Assembly (NCBI GenBank): GCA_965658375.1
Contig: CBFHSD010000003.1
Location: 1 to 64,000, forward strand
DNA: 64,000 nt
Origin: CBFHSD01 sp965658375
GTDB lineage: Bacteria; Bacteroidota; Bacteroidia; Flavobacteriales_G; Salibacteraceae
Direction of reading: 5' to 3'
How positions within the stretch are numbered: the stretch's first letter is position 1; each line of letters starts with the position of its first letter. Under the pieces are notes generated by a model. That model did not search any database. It saw only the letters and a program-made list of their open reading frames with translations, and was not told the origin of the DNA. The position numbers were made by a program, and so were the translations under genes. This document shows, piece by piece, positions 1 through 8,499 of this stretch.

Positions 1-983
1 GTACCCATTACAGCGCCTACTTCTACTTGTTCTGTGTATGTTCCAGCAACAACATCAAAGATTACAGGACCGCAAATGCCATAAGCATCTAAGTCAGCAA
101 TTGCATCTGTAAATGAAGCATAGTCTCCAGCTCCTGTGCCATCAATGGTATAAACACCATTTAAAGAAGGTTGAATTGCAGCCGATGCAGTATCATTTTG
201 ATTCACTGTATCAGGAACATTGTTTGGCATAGAAGTCCAAACAGTAATGTTTGTTAACCCAGTGAACGTTAAAGTATCCAAGAATAATTGAACACTTGTT
301 GCTCCTGTTCCACCAAATGTGTCTAAAACAATTGTGTCATACACAATAGGTGTTTGTAAAACACCGTCAATTGACCAGTTTACAGTAAACGTATCAACTT
401 GGTTGGTACCAGAGTTGTTTACCGTTGCCATGATTGGTTGAACACCTGCACAAAACAAGTTCGGTGAATCGATACTTAGTACACCAATATTATTTGGGCC
501 TGTTACTTCAGCATATGACAATGTCATATCTACCGAGAAAGATTCTGATCCTCCAAAAGTTGGTGTATTACAGGTACAAAAATTATTCACAGCAACAGGT
601 GAATTTGCTGCAGTTGCAGTGAAGGTAATGATACCATCGGCTGCCCAGCTTGCTAGATCTGTCGGGCTCAACGTATATGATGATGAACCTACACTTGTAC
701 AATCAGAAAAACCTGAAGGAGAAATTTGGGTTGCAATGGTATTTCCATTTTCATCTAACAATTCGAACCATTCGCTGGAAGAGCCCAAGTCACCCCAGAA
801 TTGGTTTAAATCCAATGTTCCGCTTCCGTTAGGTACACCTACATTGGTAAAGGTAAAGGTAATGCTCCCATTCGTTGTTGGAGAACATCCGAACTGGCTA
901 GCCGAGTAAATTTGGGCATAACTTACGCTACCTAACACTGTTAAAACAGCAATAAAGAGCGATTGAATTAAAGTTTTTTTCAT
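1..983 (-). CDS. Secreted surface protein, C-terminal part cut by window edge
   Basis: Reading frame open from an ATG at 983 to the window edge (327 codons); the C-terminus is missing. Residues 1-20 form a signal peptide ending SYAQ. The next section is rich in Thr, Ser, Asn and Gly, followed by a CARDB-like stretch (about residues 180-265: FCAGVQPIMATVNNSG, FTVNWSIDG). The last visible part (GVYTIDGTGAGDYASFTDAI, GPVIFDVVAGTYTEQ) matches the beginning of the parallel beta-helix module common in very large Flavobacteriales adhesins. A T9SS tail is expected beyond the edge but cannot be seen. Function is inferred only as surface/adhesion; no catalytic motif is visible. Confidence 0.8.
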   Translation of the reverse strand, partial: MKKTLIQSLFIAVLTVLGSVSYAQIYSASQFGCSPTTNGSITFTFTNVGVPNGSGTLDLNQFWGDLGSSSEWFELLDENGNTIATQISPSGFSDCTSVGSSSYTLSPTDLASWAADGIITFTATAANSPVAVNNFCTCNTPTFGGSESFSVDMTLSYAEVTGPNNIGVLSIDSPNLFCAGVQPIMATVNNSGTNQVDTFTVNWSIDGVLQTPIVYDTIVLDTFGGTGATSVQLFLDTLTFTGLTNITVWTSMPNNVPDTVNQNDTASAAIQPSLNGVYTIDGTGAGDYASFTDAIADLDAYGICGPVIFDVVAGTYTEQVEVGAVMG

Positions 984-998
984 AAGTAAGTAAGTAAA
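983..998. repeat. Short tetranucleotide repeat at a start codon
   Basis: On the minus strand the bases just before the ATG of the surface-protein gene read as about 3.5 copies of ACTT. It occupies the place of the ribosome binding region. The tract is short, so slippage would be rare. Confidence 0.5.
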
Positions 999-1345
999 TT
1001 TAATAAAGAGATAATTCGTTCGTTTAATATCGGCCTCATCTTTCGCCTATTCCTCTTTTTTCATGCCACTGTCGTGTATCTCTCCTTTGGTTTATTTGTA
1101 TTTGCATCCGTAACTGAAAAGTTTGTTTCTCACCGTTAAATCAGCAGCTCTCAGCAACCCTGAAAGAACGCTAAACACTTTGGACAATAAACATGGAAAA
1201 TCAAAAAGGGAAAGAGACTGGATATTTTCATAAATTAATGTTATATTTAAACAAACATAGAATAATTAATCTTGCATGTTTGAGTCTAAGCTCAAAGCTC
1301 TGCAAATGGCAATACCATGTATTAAGAAAATCCAAAGAGAACACT
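984..1345. other. Divergent intergenic region, no gene seen
   Basis: About 360 bases between the minus-strand surface-protein gene and the plus-strand MORN-repeat gene. The frame of the latter is open back to an ATG at 1193, but that extension (Lys/His/Leu rich) precedes a good signal peptide and is probably untranslated. I found no perfect TAnnTTTG promoter, no terminator and no RNA gene here. Confidence 0.5.
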
Positions 1346-2122
1346 ATGCGCGCATTTAATGTCATTCTCTCCATTCTTTTGATGCTTGTTTCTGTTGGTT
1401 ATTCTCAAACCATTGTAGATCAAGAATTTTTTCAAGATGGAAGTGTGTTGCGTGAAAAAGTTCAGATAGATGGCACTGATTCGGTACTCTTGAGCGAATA
1501 CTACCCCAGTGGCGAACTCTTTTTCAAGTATTTCTTGGTTCATGGCGTACAACAAGGACATGTCACCTCTTATTTTGAAAATGGCCAAATGATGAAAGAG
1601 TCATGGGTCACAGATGGGAATCGAAATGGATGGCAGTATGAGTATTATAAAACAGGCGAACTGCGATCAAAAGAAAAGTACGAAAATGAAATTCGAGTGG
1701 ACTCTCTTTTTCGTTTTCACCAAGACGGAACGCTCCGCTCTATCAATGTGTTTTTAGGACCCAATAGAGAAACCTACATCGCCTATGATCATGGAGTAAA
1801 AGTGTTCAGTCGTACATCCAACAACGGGTGGCGCGAAGGGCTAGAAATTATTTTCGATCGTGAACGCTATGCCCAACAGTATGGCGAAGAAGGCTTAATT
1901 GCCACAATAGACAAAGGTAAAATCATATACACGACCTTTTGTTCTGTATGCCACAACTCTAAAGAAAACAGCCCAGCAAAAGACCTCTCTTGTACCCTTA
2001 ATTTGGAGAATAGACGCGATAAATTCTCTTTTGTAAATAATCCTCGCTACCACAGCCCACAGCACATTTCAAGAGAAGATTTTCAGAACATTATGGAATA
2101 CGTGAACCAAAAATGTCCTTGA
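1346..2122 (+). CDS. Secreted MORN-like (YwqK-type) repeat protein with CxxCH haem motif
   Basis: 258 residues from the ATG at 1346, chosen because it gives a clear signal peptide (MRAFNVILSILLMLVSVGYS-Q); the in-frame ATG at 1193 would bury it. Residues about 50-150 hold degenerate MORN-like repeats (YYPSGELFFKY, YFENGQMMKES, YYKTGELRSKE, FHQDGTLRS) as in the YwqK antitoxin-like family. The C-terminal 75 residues differ: GKIIYTTFCSVCHNSKENS has a CxxCH at C199-C202-H203 with the upstream G-IY spacing seen in mono-haem cytochrome c. A distal Met ligand is not obvious (candidate in NIMEYVNQ). The stop overlaps the next gene by 10 nt, so the two are probably cotranscribed. Role unknown; haem binding is an inference. 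Confidence 0.75.
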   Translation: MRAFNVILSILLMLVSVGYSQTIVDQEFFQDGSVLREKVQIDGTDSVLLSEYYPSGELFFKYFLVHGVQQGHVTSYFENGQMMKESWVTDGNRNGWQYEYYKTGELRSKEKYENEIRVDSLFRFHQDGTLRSINVFLGPNRETYIAYDHGVKVFSRTSNNGWREGLEIIFDRERYAQQYGEEGLIATIDKGKIIYTTFCSVCHNSKENSPAKDLSCTLNLENRRDKFSFVNNPRYHSPQHISREDFQNIMEYVNQKCP

Positions 2123-2568
2123 CGCGTATTTTCATGCAATGCTTTTGGGTGGTGGTACTTTTCATCCCAGCCATACTTTTTGCCCAATTCAATCGCGTAG
2201 TTCTAAAAAATGCACCCACTTCCATCTCCTGCGATAGTGGAGTTTCGATTCGTATCCGTGTGTTTTTTTACCACAATAAAATGCCAAAGGCCAATCATGC
2301 TACCCTGCATGGCGGGCCAACACTCTACACAGGCGATTTCATTTCTTACATGGCCCTTTGCCCGTCTATAGTCTTTCAAAAATGGTTTTACTTTTATGGG
2401 AACACCTTGCTAGTACAGGCGGAAAAAACGCTGCCATCTTGGAAAGCCTCTGGCGATTTTAAGAACACCACCCCAGATATGATTCTTGCAGAATTTAAAG
2501 ATACTCGGACAGGGCGCTTTTTGTACCTGAAAAAAGAAGGTGACTTTCCAATTGGGGAGGTGGACTAG
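2113..2568 (+). CDS. Exported protein of unknown function
   Basis: 151 residues. The start at 2113 overlaps the preceding gene by 10 nt; a second ATG at 2134 would also leave a good signal peptide (CFWVVVLFIPAILFAQF). I do not recognise the mature part: it has two Cys (one in SISCDSG, one in MALCPS), a Gly-rich HATLHGGPTLYTGD loop and an aromatic WFYFYGN segment. Probably periplasmic or surface exposed, and translationally coupled to the MORN/CxxCH gene, which suggests a shared role that cannot be named from sequence. Confidence 0.65.
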   Translation: MSLTRIFMQCFWVVVLFIPAILFAQFNRVVLKNAPTSISCDSGVSIRIRVFFYHNKMPKANHATLHGGPTLYTGDFISYMALCPSIVFQKWFYFYGNTLLVQAEKTLPSWKASGDFKNTTPDMILAEFKDTRTGRFLYLKKEGDFPIGEVD

Positions 2569-2623
2569 CCTTGAGTGTAAGATTGAATTCGCCCCTCTTT
2601 TAAAACCGTGAGAGTTCAGTATT

Positions 2624-2631
2624 TACCTTTG
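2624..2631 (+). promoter_or_regulatory. Candidate Bacteroidota -7 promoter element
   Basis: TACCTTTG matches TAnnTTTG. It lies 71 nt before the acetolactate-decarboxylase-like gene, with a T-rich stretch about 20 nt upstream where the TTTG box would lie. Confidence 0.45.
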
Positions 2632-2702
2632 GCGCTAGATGGTCAAATGCCATTAAGAACAAACATATCTCTCTTAGATTTCAGACGTAACAATTTAATT
2701 AT

Positions 2703-3434
2703 ATGAAGTTGAAACAACTCTTTTACGCACTCACAGCCATGACAGCGGTTGCTTGCAGCAGCCCTCAAGAAGAACAGCCTTCTGCTAAATCAAAAACCTA
2801 CCCCGACATTCAAGTGGTGGGAGCAATGAAAAACGTAATGTGGAAAGGACAGCTCCAGGGCAGTATAAATCTCGACTCACTGAGTGATAAAAAAGGTGTT
2901 TACGGCTTGGGGCCTCTCAGTTATTTAAGAGGAGAGCTCCTCATTAACAACGGCACATGTTATGTGTCTAAAGTCACTTCAGATTCTACCATGAGTGTTG
3001 AAGAAACTTTCGCTGTTTCTGCCCCCTTCTTTGTGTATGGCCAAGTGAATGAATGGCAAGAAATGAAACTGCCCGCTGATGTAAAAAGCATTCACGATTT
3101 AGAAGTGCTTATCAATGAAAAAACCATAGACTTCAAAAGACCCTTTGCCTTTAAATTGATAGGAAAAGCGGCTAGCGCCATCATACATATTCAAAATTTA
3201 GCAGAAGGATCTGTAGTTTCTTCACCAGCAGAAGCTCATCAAGGACAAACCAACTACACCCTCGAAAAAGAAGAAGTCGAAATTGTTGGGTTTTTCTCTA
3301 CCGAACACCAAGGGGTATTTACTCATCACGATTCTTTCTTGCACATGCACCTCATCGCGAAAGACAAAAGCAAAATGGGTCATTTAGACGAAATTGAATT
3401 TGAAGAGATGATTTTACTCTTACCAAGCTTATGA
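2703..3434 (+). CDS. Acetolactate decarboxylase family lipoprotein
   Basis: 243 residues. Lipoprotein signal with Cys after TAVA (C18), so the protein is predicted to be membrane-anchored outside the cytoplasm. The fold matches the BudA/AlsD family: YGLGPLSYLRGELLINNG corresponds to the GxGTFxGLDGE motif, and the metal site HMH...GH has H214, H216 and H227, the same spacing as the zinc histidines H194/H196/H207 of the Brevibacillus enzyme. The arginine that family members use in catalysis (R145 there) has no counterpart: no Arg occurs after about residue 147. The family converts acetolactate to acetoin; whether this divergent exported member does so is uncertain. Own promoter candidate upstream; a methyltransferase follows after 18 nt. 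Confidence 0.75.
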   Translation: MKLKQLFYALTAMTAVACSSPQEEQPSAKSKTYPDIQVVGAMKNVMWKGQLQGSINLDSLSDKKGVYGLGPLSYLRGELLINNGTCYVSKVTSDSTMSVEETFAVSAPFFVYGQVNEWQEMKLPADVKSIHDLEVLINEKTIDFKRPFAFKLIGKAASAIIHIQNLAEGSVVSSPAEAHQGQTNYTLEKEEVEIVGFFSTEHQGVFTHHDSFLHMHLIAKDKSKMGHLDEIEFEEMILLLPSL

Positions 3435-3452
3435 TGCCCTTAGCACTTAAGC

Positions 3453-4100
3453 ATGAATAAGTATACAGAGACCTTCAAAACTTGGAATAGCATCGCGAAG
3501 CAATACGAAGAAAAATTCATGGATTTGGATTTGTACAACAGCAGCTATGATTATTTCTGCAACGCTATCCCCAAGGGTTCTTCGCATATTTTAGAGCTGG
3601 GATGTGGCCCCGGAAACATCACAAAATATGTGCTCAACAAAAGACCAGATTTTAATCTGCTAAGCATTGATGTGGCTCCAAAAATGCTTGAGTTAGCCCA
3701 AGCCAACAACCCAATAGCTCGCTTTGAAACTATGGATGTAAGAGACATTCATCATCTAAAAGATACTTTTCATGGCATTCTTTGTGGCTTTTGCCTTCCC
3801 TATCTATCTGAAAAAGATGCAGTAAAACTCATTGCAAATTGCCACAACTTATTGAACGATAATGGAATTCTCTACCTCAGCTTTGTGGCAGGTAATCCCA
3901 AGAAATCTCATTATCAAGAAGGCAGTGGTGGCCAACGTGTATACTTTTATTATCACAGCCAAGAAGACATTGAAAAACAGCTGCACCTCAAACACTTCGA
4001 GGAAATGAAAGTTTTTGAGGTGGATTACAAGAGGTCCACTTCTGAACTAGAAACGCACACGAGCTTGTGCGCAAGAAAAAAGCGAAAGCCTGAAATTTGA
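3453..4100 (+). CDS. Class I SAM-dependent methyltransferase
   Basis: 215 residues. Motif I is ILELGCGPGNIT (about residues 46-57), followed by the acidic strand LLSIDVAPKMLELA and the motif-II-like DTFHGILCGFCLPYLS. This is the Methyltransf_25/11 type; the substrate cannot be deduced. It lies 18 nt after the decarboxylase-like gene, probably in the same transcript. After its TGA the same frame stays open for a further 47 codons (see next entry), but the C-terminus (THTSLCARKK) looks complete. Confidence 0.85.
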   Translation: MNKYTETFKTWNSIAKQYEEKFMDLDLYNSSYDYFCNAIPKGSSHILELGCGPGNITKYVLNKRPDFNLLSIDVAPKMLELAQANNPIARFETMDVRDIHHLKDTFHGILCGFCLPYLSEKDAVKLIANCHNLLNDNGILYLSFVAGNPKKSHYQEGSGGQRVYFYYHSQEDIEKQLHLKHFEEMKVFEVDYKRSTSELETHTSLCARKKRKPEI

Positions 4101-4244
4101 AACACTTTTTGGCTCAACGAAGAATTACACGAAGAGCATGTGGACCATTGGCATACCTTTTCTAATGAAAACAAAATTCATTCTCAAAACGTGATTCAAG
4201 CCCGTAGAAAATCCCCTATGAGATGCGTTTGTGAAGTAGATTGA
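4101..4244 (+). pseudogene. Possible gene remnant in frame after the methyltransferase stop
   Basis: 47 codons without a stop directly follow the TGA at 4098-4100 in the same frame and end at TGA 4242-4244. The translation has protein-like composition (FWLNEELHEEHVDHWHTF, then NKIHSQNVIQARRKSP, RCVCEVD) but no start codon except a late ATG. It may be a decayed gene end, an ancestral extension of the methyltransferase, or chance. Confidence 0.25.
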
Positions 4245-4258
4245 TGGTCACATTTCAG

Positions 4259-4609
4259 CTATTTCGCTTGGCGTAAGGCTGCTTGCTTTTCTACTTCTGC
4301 ATAACTCCTTTTAAGAATAAGCGCACCCGCACACTGAAATAAAAGGACCATACCTAACAAAGCAGTGGCAATCAATTGCGCATTCAAAGTCATGGTATTA
4401 TCTGTGCCAGTTGGTTGAGCCAGATTCCACCAATAAGCGAGCACAGGAAGGTAAATCCAGTGTAAACTGGAGTGAAGTTTTGTATACATGGCTAGGTTTC
4501 CAGCACCTAGGCGATAGCGGTAGTAAATCATAACTCCAACAAATACCAATGCAACGGCTAGAATAGCAATGGCTTTTGCTCTACTTCCAAATGTAAAACC
4601 TCCATTCAC
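4259..4609 (-). CDS. Small membrane protein of unknown function
   Basis: 116 residues, three hydrophobic spans (about 12-30, 45-62, 75-96) and a charged C-terminal tail (KRSYAEVEKQAALRQAK). The frame begins with GTG at 4609; no ATG occurs before residue 27, which lies inside the first membrane span, so GTG is the likely start. Not recognised. It is 58 nt downstream of glycyl-tRNA synthetase and may share its transcript. Confidence 0.6.
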   Translation of the reverse strand: MNGGFTFGSRAKAIAILAVALVFVGVMIYYRYRLGAGNLAMYTKLHSSLHWIYLPVLAYWWNLAQPTGTDNTMTLNAQLIATALLGMVLLFQCAGALILKRSYAEVEKQAALRQAK

Positions 4610-4667
4610 TCAGAGAAGCAGGTTTCAATGACTTTACATAAGACGATACTGTTTCAAGGTCTAATTC

Positions 4668-6209
4668 TTACAAAGACCTCAACACAGCATTCATGCTTGT
4701 GAGCTCATTCACCAATTGTGGAAGCGCCTCAATGGCAACGCGCTCTTGCTTCATGGTATCTCTGTAACGCACGGTCACTGTTTGGTCTTCTAAGCTTTGA
4801 TGATCTACTGTAACACACAATGGCGTACCAATAGCATCTTGCCTACGGTAACGCTTACCAATGGCGTCTTTCTCTTCATAAAAGCACGAAGTATCAAACT
4901 TCAAGAGGTCCATAATTTCACGTGCTTTTTCTGGTAAACCGGCCTTTTTAAGCAGTGGAAGAACCGCTACTTTGTAAGGTGCTAAAAATGCAGGCAAACG
5001 CAGTACATCTCTGCTTGAGCCGTCTTCTAGCTTCTCTTTTGTCAAAGAAGCACTCATCAAGGCCAAGAACATTCTGTCTAAACCAATAGATGTTTCTACT
5101 ACATAAGGCACATAAGAAGTGTTGTCTTCTGGATCGAAATATTGCAACTTTTTTGAAGAGTGTTCTTCGTGTGCTTTCAAGTCAAAATCTGTTCTTGAGT
5201 GAACGCCTTCTAACTCTTTAAAGCCCATTGGGAAATTAAACTCAATATCTGCCGCAGCATTGGCATAGTGCGCCAACTTAATGTGATCGTGGAAACGGTA
5301 ATTCTCATCTCCTAAGCCCAAAGCTTTATGCCAAAGGATGCGCTTTTCTTTCCACTTCTCGTACCACTCCAATTCGGTACCCGGTTTCACGAAAAACTGC
5401 ATTTCCATTTGTTCAAACTCACGCATTCTAAAAATGAACTGACGCGCAATAATTTCATTCCTAAAGGCCTTTCCAATTTGTGCTATCCCAAAAGGAATTT
5501 TCATCCTTCCTGTTTTTTGCACATTCAGGTAATTCACAAAAATTCCTTGAGCCGTTTCAGGACGCAAATAAATCTTGGCAGACTCGCCAGAAACAGAACC
5601 CAATTCTGTACTAAACATCAAGTTGAACTGACGCACATCTGTCCAGTTTTTAGAACCAGAAATAGGATCTACAATGCCCAACTCTTCAATCAGTTCTTTT
5701 ACCGCTACAAGGTCTTCTGCATCTAGTGCAGCTTTCATTTTAGCAGTAATATCGGCAATCTGCTGGGTGTATTTCTGTACCCTTGGATTGGTCTGTTTGA
5801 ACATCTCTGCATCAAAAGAATCTCCAAATCGTTTGGCTGCCTTGGTAACTTCTTTGTTGATTTTACCCTCAACCTTGGCCATGTGATCTTCCAGCAGCAC
5901 ATCGGCACGGTAGCGTTTTTTAGAGTCTTTATTATCAATCAATGGGTCGTTGAAAGCATCTACGTGGCCAGAAGCTTTCCATGTAGTGGGATGCATAAAG
6001 ATGGAAGCATCAATACCAACAATGTTCTCATTGAGCTGTACCATCGCTTTCCACCAATAAGATTTGATGTTGTTCTTTAACTCCGCTCCCAATTGACCGT
6101 AGTCATAAGTAGCGCTTAAACCATCATATATTTCTGAAGAAGGGAATACAAAACCATACTCTTTGGCATGACCTATTACTTCTTTGAGTCTGTCTTCTTG
6201 TTGAGCCAT
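4668..6209 (-). CDS. glyS: Glycine--tRNA ligase (homodimeric, class II)
   Basis: 513 residues, normal length for the alpha2-type enzyme of Bacteroidota. The N-terminal FVFPSSEIYDGLSATYDYG, the class II motif 2 region (FRNEIIARQFIFRMREFEQME), the glycine-pocket sequence FNFPMGFKELEGVHSRTDFDL and motif 3 (ETSIGLDRMFLALM) are all present; the anticodon-binding domain begins near residue 405 (PYKVAVLPLLKK). It charges tRNA-Gly in the cytoplasm. ATG at 6209 opens directly with MAQQEDRLKEVIGHAKEYGF, the usual start. Confidence 0.97.
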   Translation of the reverse strand: MAQQEDRLKEVIGHAKEYGFVFPSSEIYDGLSATYDYGQLGAELKNNIKSYWWKAMVQLNENIVGIDASIFMHPTTWKASGHVDAFNDPLIDNKDSKKRYRADVLLEDHMAKVEGKINKEVTKAAKRFGDSFDAEMFKQTNPRVQKYTQQIADITAKMKAALDAEDLVAVKELIEELGIVDPISGSKNWTDVRQFNLMFSTELGSVSGESAKIYLRPETAQGIFVNYLNVQKTGRMKIPFGIAQIGKAFRNEIIARQFIFRMREFEQMEMQFFVKPGTELEWYEKWKEKRILWHKALGLGDENYRFHDHIKLAHYANAAADIEFNFPMGFKELEGVHSRTDFDLKAHEEHSSKKLQYFDPEDNTSYVPYVVETSIGLDRMFLALMSASLTKEKLEDGSSRDVLRLPAFLAPYKVAVLPLLKKAGLPEKAREIMDLLKFDTSCFYEEKDAIGKRYRRQDAIGTPLCVTVDHQSLEDQTVTVRYRDTMKQERVAIEALPQLVNELTSMNAVLRSL

Positions 6210-6274
6210 CTGGAAAATTTGTGCAAGTTTACGGGTTTCGGGAGAATTTAGAGGCTTTGCAGAACGAAAACTTC

Positions 6275-8065
6275 TTAGACAAGATCCAATTGTGGCATTG
6301 GCAGTTCTACAATAAAAATGGCGCCTTTTCCAGGAGAAGACTCAATCTTAAGTTCCCCATGAATTTCAGCCACTCGAGCTGTAATGCTTTGTAAGCCCAC
6401 TCCTTTTTTTACATTTTCTGGATAAAAGCCGATTCCATTATCCTCAAAGACAAGACTGATCTCTTTTTCTCTTTGGACAAAACTGATGTCAATCTTGTTG
6501 GCTTTTGAGTGCCTTAACGAATTTGTGAAAAGCTCTTGTAAGACCCTGTATATGGTTAAAGCGTAATTGTCAGAGATATTTATATCACTTAGATGAACGT
6601 CCAATTCTATATCTATCAACTTGGACTTATTCAAGGAATTCACCAAGTTTTTAACCGCTTGTTCAACCCCTATATCGGCCACCACATTGGTGCTCATATT
6701 TCTTGAGATATTGCGCACCTCTTGGATGGCCTCTTGCATTTTTGAAGATGATTCTCCGAAAAGAGTTTTCATTTCTTCGTTTTCACTTTCATGAACAGCA
6801 TTTTCAAAACGGAGGCGAATGGCAGAAAGTAAACTCCCTACGCGATCGTGCAGCTCTTGCGCTATATAGGTTCGTTCTTTTTCACGGCCTTCAATGAGTG
6901 AGTTTACAATGGCGTTCTCTTGAGAATTGACTAAAGTGTTGATTCTTGACTCTTGCTCTTCTATAATGAGTTTTTGCCGTTTCTGATTGGTAATATAAAA
7001 AGCCACTCCAAAAGCCATTCCTAACAAAAGCAAGCCGACCACCACAGAGTAAAAAATTAAAGTGTCTTGTCGTTTATTTTCCGCCAATACTTTTTCTTTT
7101 TCAGCAGCCTCTAAATTATAAACTTGCTGGAGCTCAGATCTTTGCAATTCCAATTCCTCAGAGGACTGGGACTTGGAATAATGTACTGCCATCGACTGAT
7201 ATTCATATGCCTTCTCTGTATTACCCCAATTAAAATGCAAATCCGCCAAAGCAAAATAAGGGTACTGCAATTGAAAAACGGAATCTGCTTGCGTTTCGTA
7301 ATAAGCAATAACCTCGTGTAAAATGGAGTCGCGGGTGGGGTATTCCCAGTCCTCAGCATAAGACTCAGCATAAGTCTGCATGGCATATGAGTACAGACCA
7401 GATAAATTTTTCTTCTTGGCCCAATCCAATGCTTCTTTCATGATTGTGCGATCCATCTTTCTCTCATCAAGATGGAAAATAAGTAGTGTATTGAGCTGTA
7501 TGTAAGTTCCGAAATAACTCAGACTGTCCCCTCTTTCCAGTTCTTTTTTAGCAAAGGATCGAGCCCAGTTGACAGTAGAATCTCTCAAGTCTCCTTCCCA
7601 AAACTCTTCAATTAAGGTTGACATGAGCTCGTATGTCTCTATTCTAAAAGCCCCTTCTTCGGCATTGGATTCGTTGTATAATTTCCTGGCTCTCTCTATG
7701 TGGAAAGAAGAGAGGTATTCATCTTCTCCCAAAAAATTATAAGCCATCAAGTACTCACTATATGCTTTATCTACAGTACTTCCATGACGTAGAATAATGT
7801 CATGGCCTTGTTGCCGTAACTCTAATCCTTTTGCAGAATTCCGATTGGCTTTTCCTTTTTGGATCAGGTACCAAGCATAATAAAGTGAGTCAGTGGGGAT
7901 GCCCTCATTTGCCTCAAATTCTTCAAACAATCTTGCGCTCTCATACATACTTGATTCATACGCCAACTTTTGCTCAAATAAGGTTTGAATGCTATCTGGC
8001 ACAAAAGTAAATTGGGCTTTCAATAAGCCAGGAATAAGTACAAGTGCAGCAAGAAAAAGTCTCAT
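6275..8065 (-). CDS. Orphan sensor histidine kinase, HisKA_3 type, with periplasmic helical repeats
   Basis: 596 residues. A signal peptide (cleavage near LLKAQ) is followed by about 300 residues of helical TPR-like repeats, presumably periplasmic. A transmembrane span lies near residues 336-358 and a short coiled coil follows. The NarL-family dimerisation helix has H406 in AQELHDRVGSLLSAIRLRFE. The HATPase_c domain has the N box ELFTNSLRHSKA, DNGIGF and GVGLQSI. No receiver domain and no response regulator are adjacent, so the partner (probably a LuxR-type regulator) lies elsewhere. Fifteen nt upstream is a 97-residue protein that probably shares the transcript. Confidence 0.9.
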   Translation of the reverse strand: MRLFLAALVLIPGLLKAQFTFVPDSIQTLFEQKLAYESSMYESARLFEEFEANEGIPTDSLYYAWYLIQKGKANRNSAKGLELRQQGHDIILRHGSTVDKAYSEYLMAYNFLGEDEYLSSFHIERARKLYNESNAEEGAFRIETYELMSTLIEEFWEGDLRDSTVNWARSFAKKELERGDSLSYFGTYIQLNTLLIFHLDERKMDRTIMKEALDWAKKKNLSGLYSYAMQTYAESYAEDWEYPTRDSILHEVIAYYETQADSVFQLQYPYFALADLHFNWGNTEKAYEYQSMAVHYSKSQSSEELELQRSELQQVYNLEAAEKEKVLAENKRQDTLIFYSVVVGLLLLGMAFGVAFYITNQKRQKLIIEEQESRINTLVNSQENAIVNSLIEGREKERTYIAQELHDRVGSLLSAIRLRFENAVHESENEEMKTLFGESSSKMQEAIQEVRNISRNMSTNVVADIGVEQAVKNLVNSLNKSKLIDIELDVHLSDINISDNYALTIYRVLQELFTNSLRHSKANKIDISFVQREKEISLVFEDNGIGFYPENVKKGVGLQSITARVAEIHGELKIESSPGKGAIFIVELPMPQLDLV

Positions 8066-8080
8066 CTCAAAATGCTACTG

Positions 8081-8374
8081 TTATTTTTTAATTAATCTTG
8101 CTTTTACAGGATGCGGCCTAGTTTTTTTACCTCCTGAACAAGCTGTTATATGCTGCCCACTAGGCACAGAAAGACAATAAGGCACATGCTCGGGATTAAC
8201 AGCAGTAGAATCCTCATATTCAAAATTGATTGTGAATGGATCTCCTGGATCTGGAGATGCCGACACTTGAATATTTGGGGCAGACTGCATAACAAATGTT
8301 ACTTTATCTGAATCTGGGTAGCCATCAACGGCAACAACATCTCCCAAATTTAAGTTTAAACCAAAACAACTCAT
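8081..8374 (-). CDS. Small protein of unknown function upstream of histidine kinase
   Basis: 97 residues, no signal peptide or membrane span. Four Cys-containing spots (MSCF, PYCLSV, TACSGG) and a basic tail (GKKTRPHPVKARLIKK). Low-complexity Pro/Asp/Ser centre (SASPDPGDPFT). I do not recognise it. Its 15-nt spacing to the kinase gene suggests cotranscription and perhaps a signalling accessory role; this is inference only. Confidence 0.5.
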   Translation of the reverse strand: MSCFGLNLNLGDVVAVDGYPDSDKVTFVMQSAPNIQVSASPDPGDPFTINFEYEDSTAVNPEHVPYCLSVPSGQHITACSGGKKTRPHPVKARLIKK

Positions 8375-8487
8375 AGAACAATTAAATTAAGGATTATCAA
8401 TTGAACGAAGAAAAGACATTTTGAGCAAATTTCCGTACCCAGAATCAGGTAGAGGCACTCACCATTTACTGTGATGCACAATAGACC

Positions 8488-8495
8488 TACATTTG
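8488..8495 (+). promoter_or_regulatory. -7 element 4 nt before the start codon (leaderless candidate)
   Basis: TACATTTG fits TAnnTTTG and ends exactly 4 nt before the ATG at 8500. With the usual distance from this element to the start site, transcription would begin at or beside the start codon. Confidence 0.55.
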
Positions 8496-8499
8496 CAAA

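Noticed and set aside
1193..1345. N-terminal extension of the MORN/CxxCH protein from an upstream ATG
   Set aside because: It would put 51 residues before a clear signal peptide; ATG 1346 fits better.
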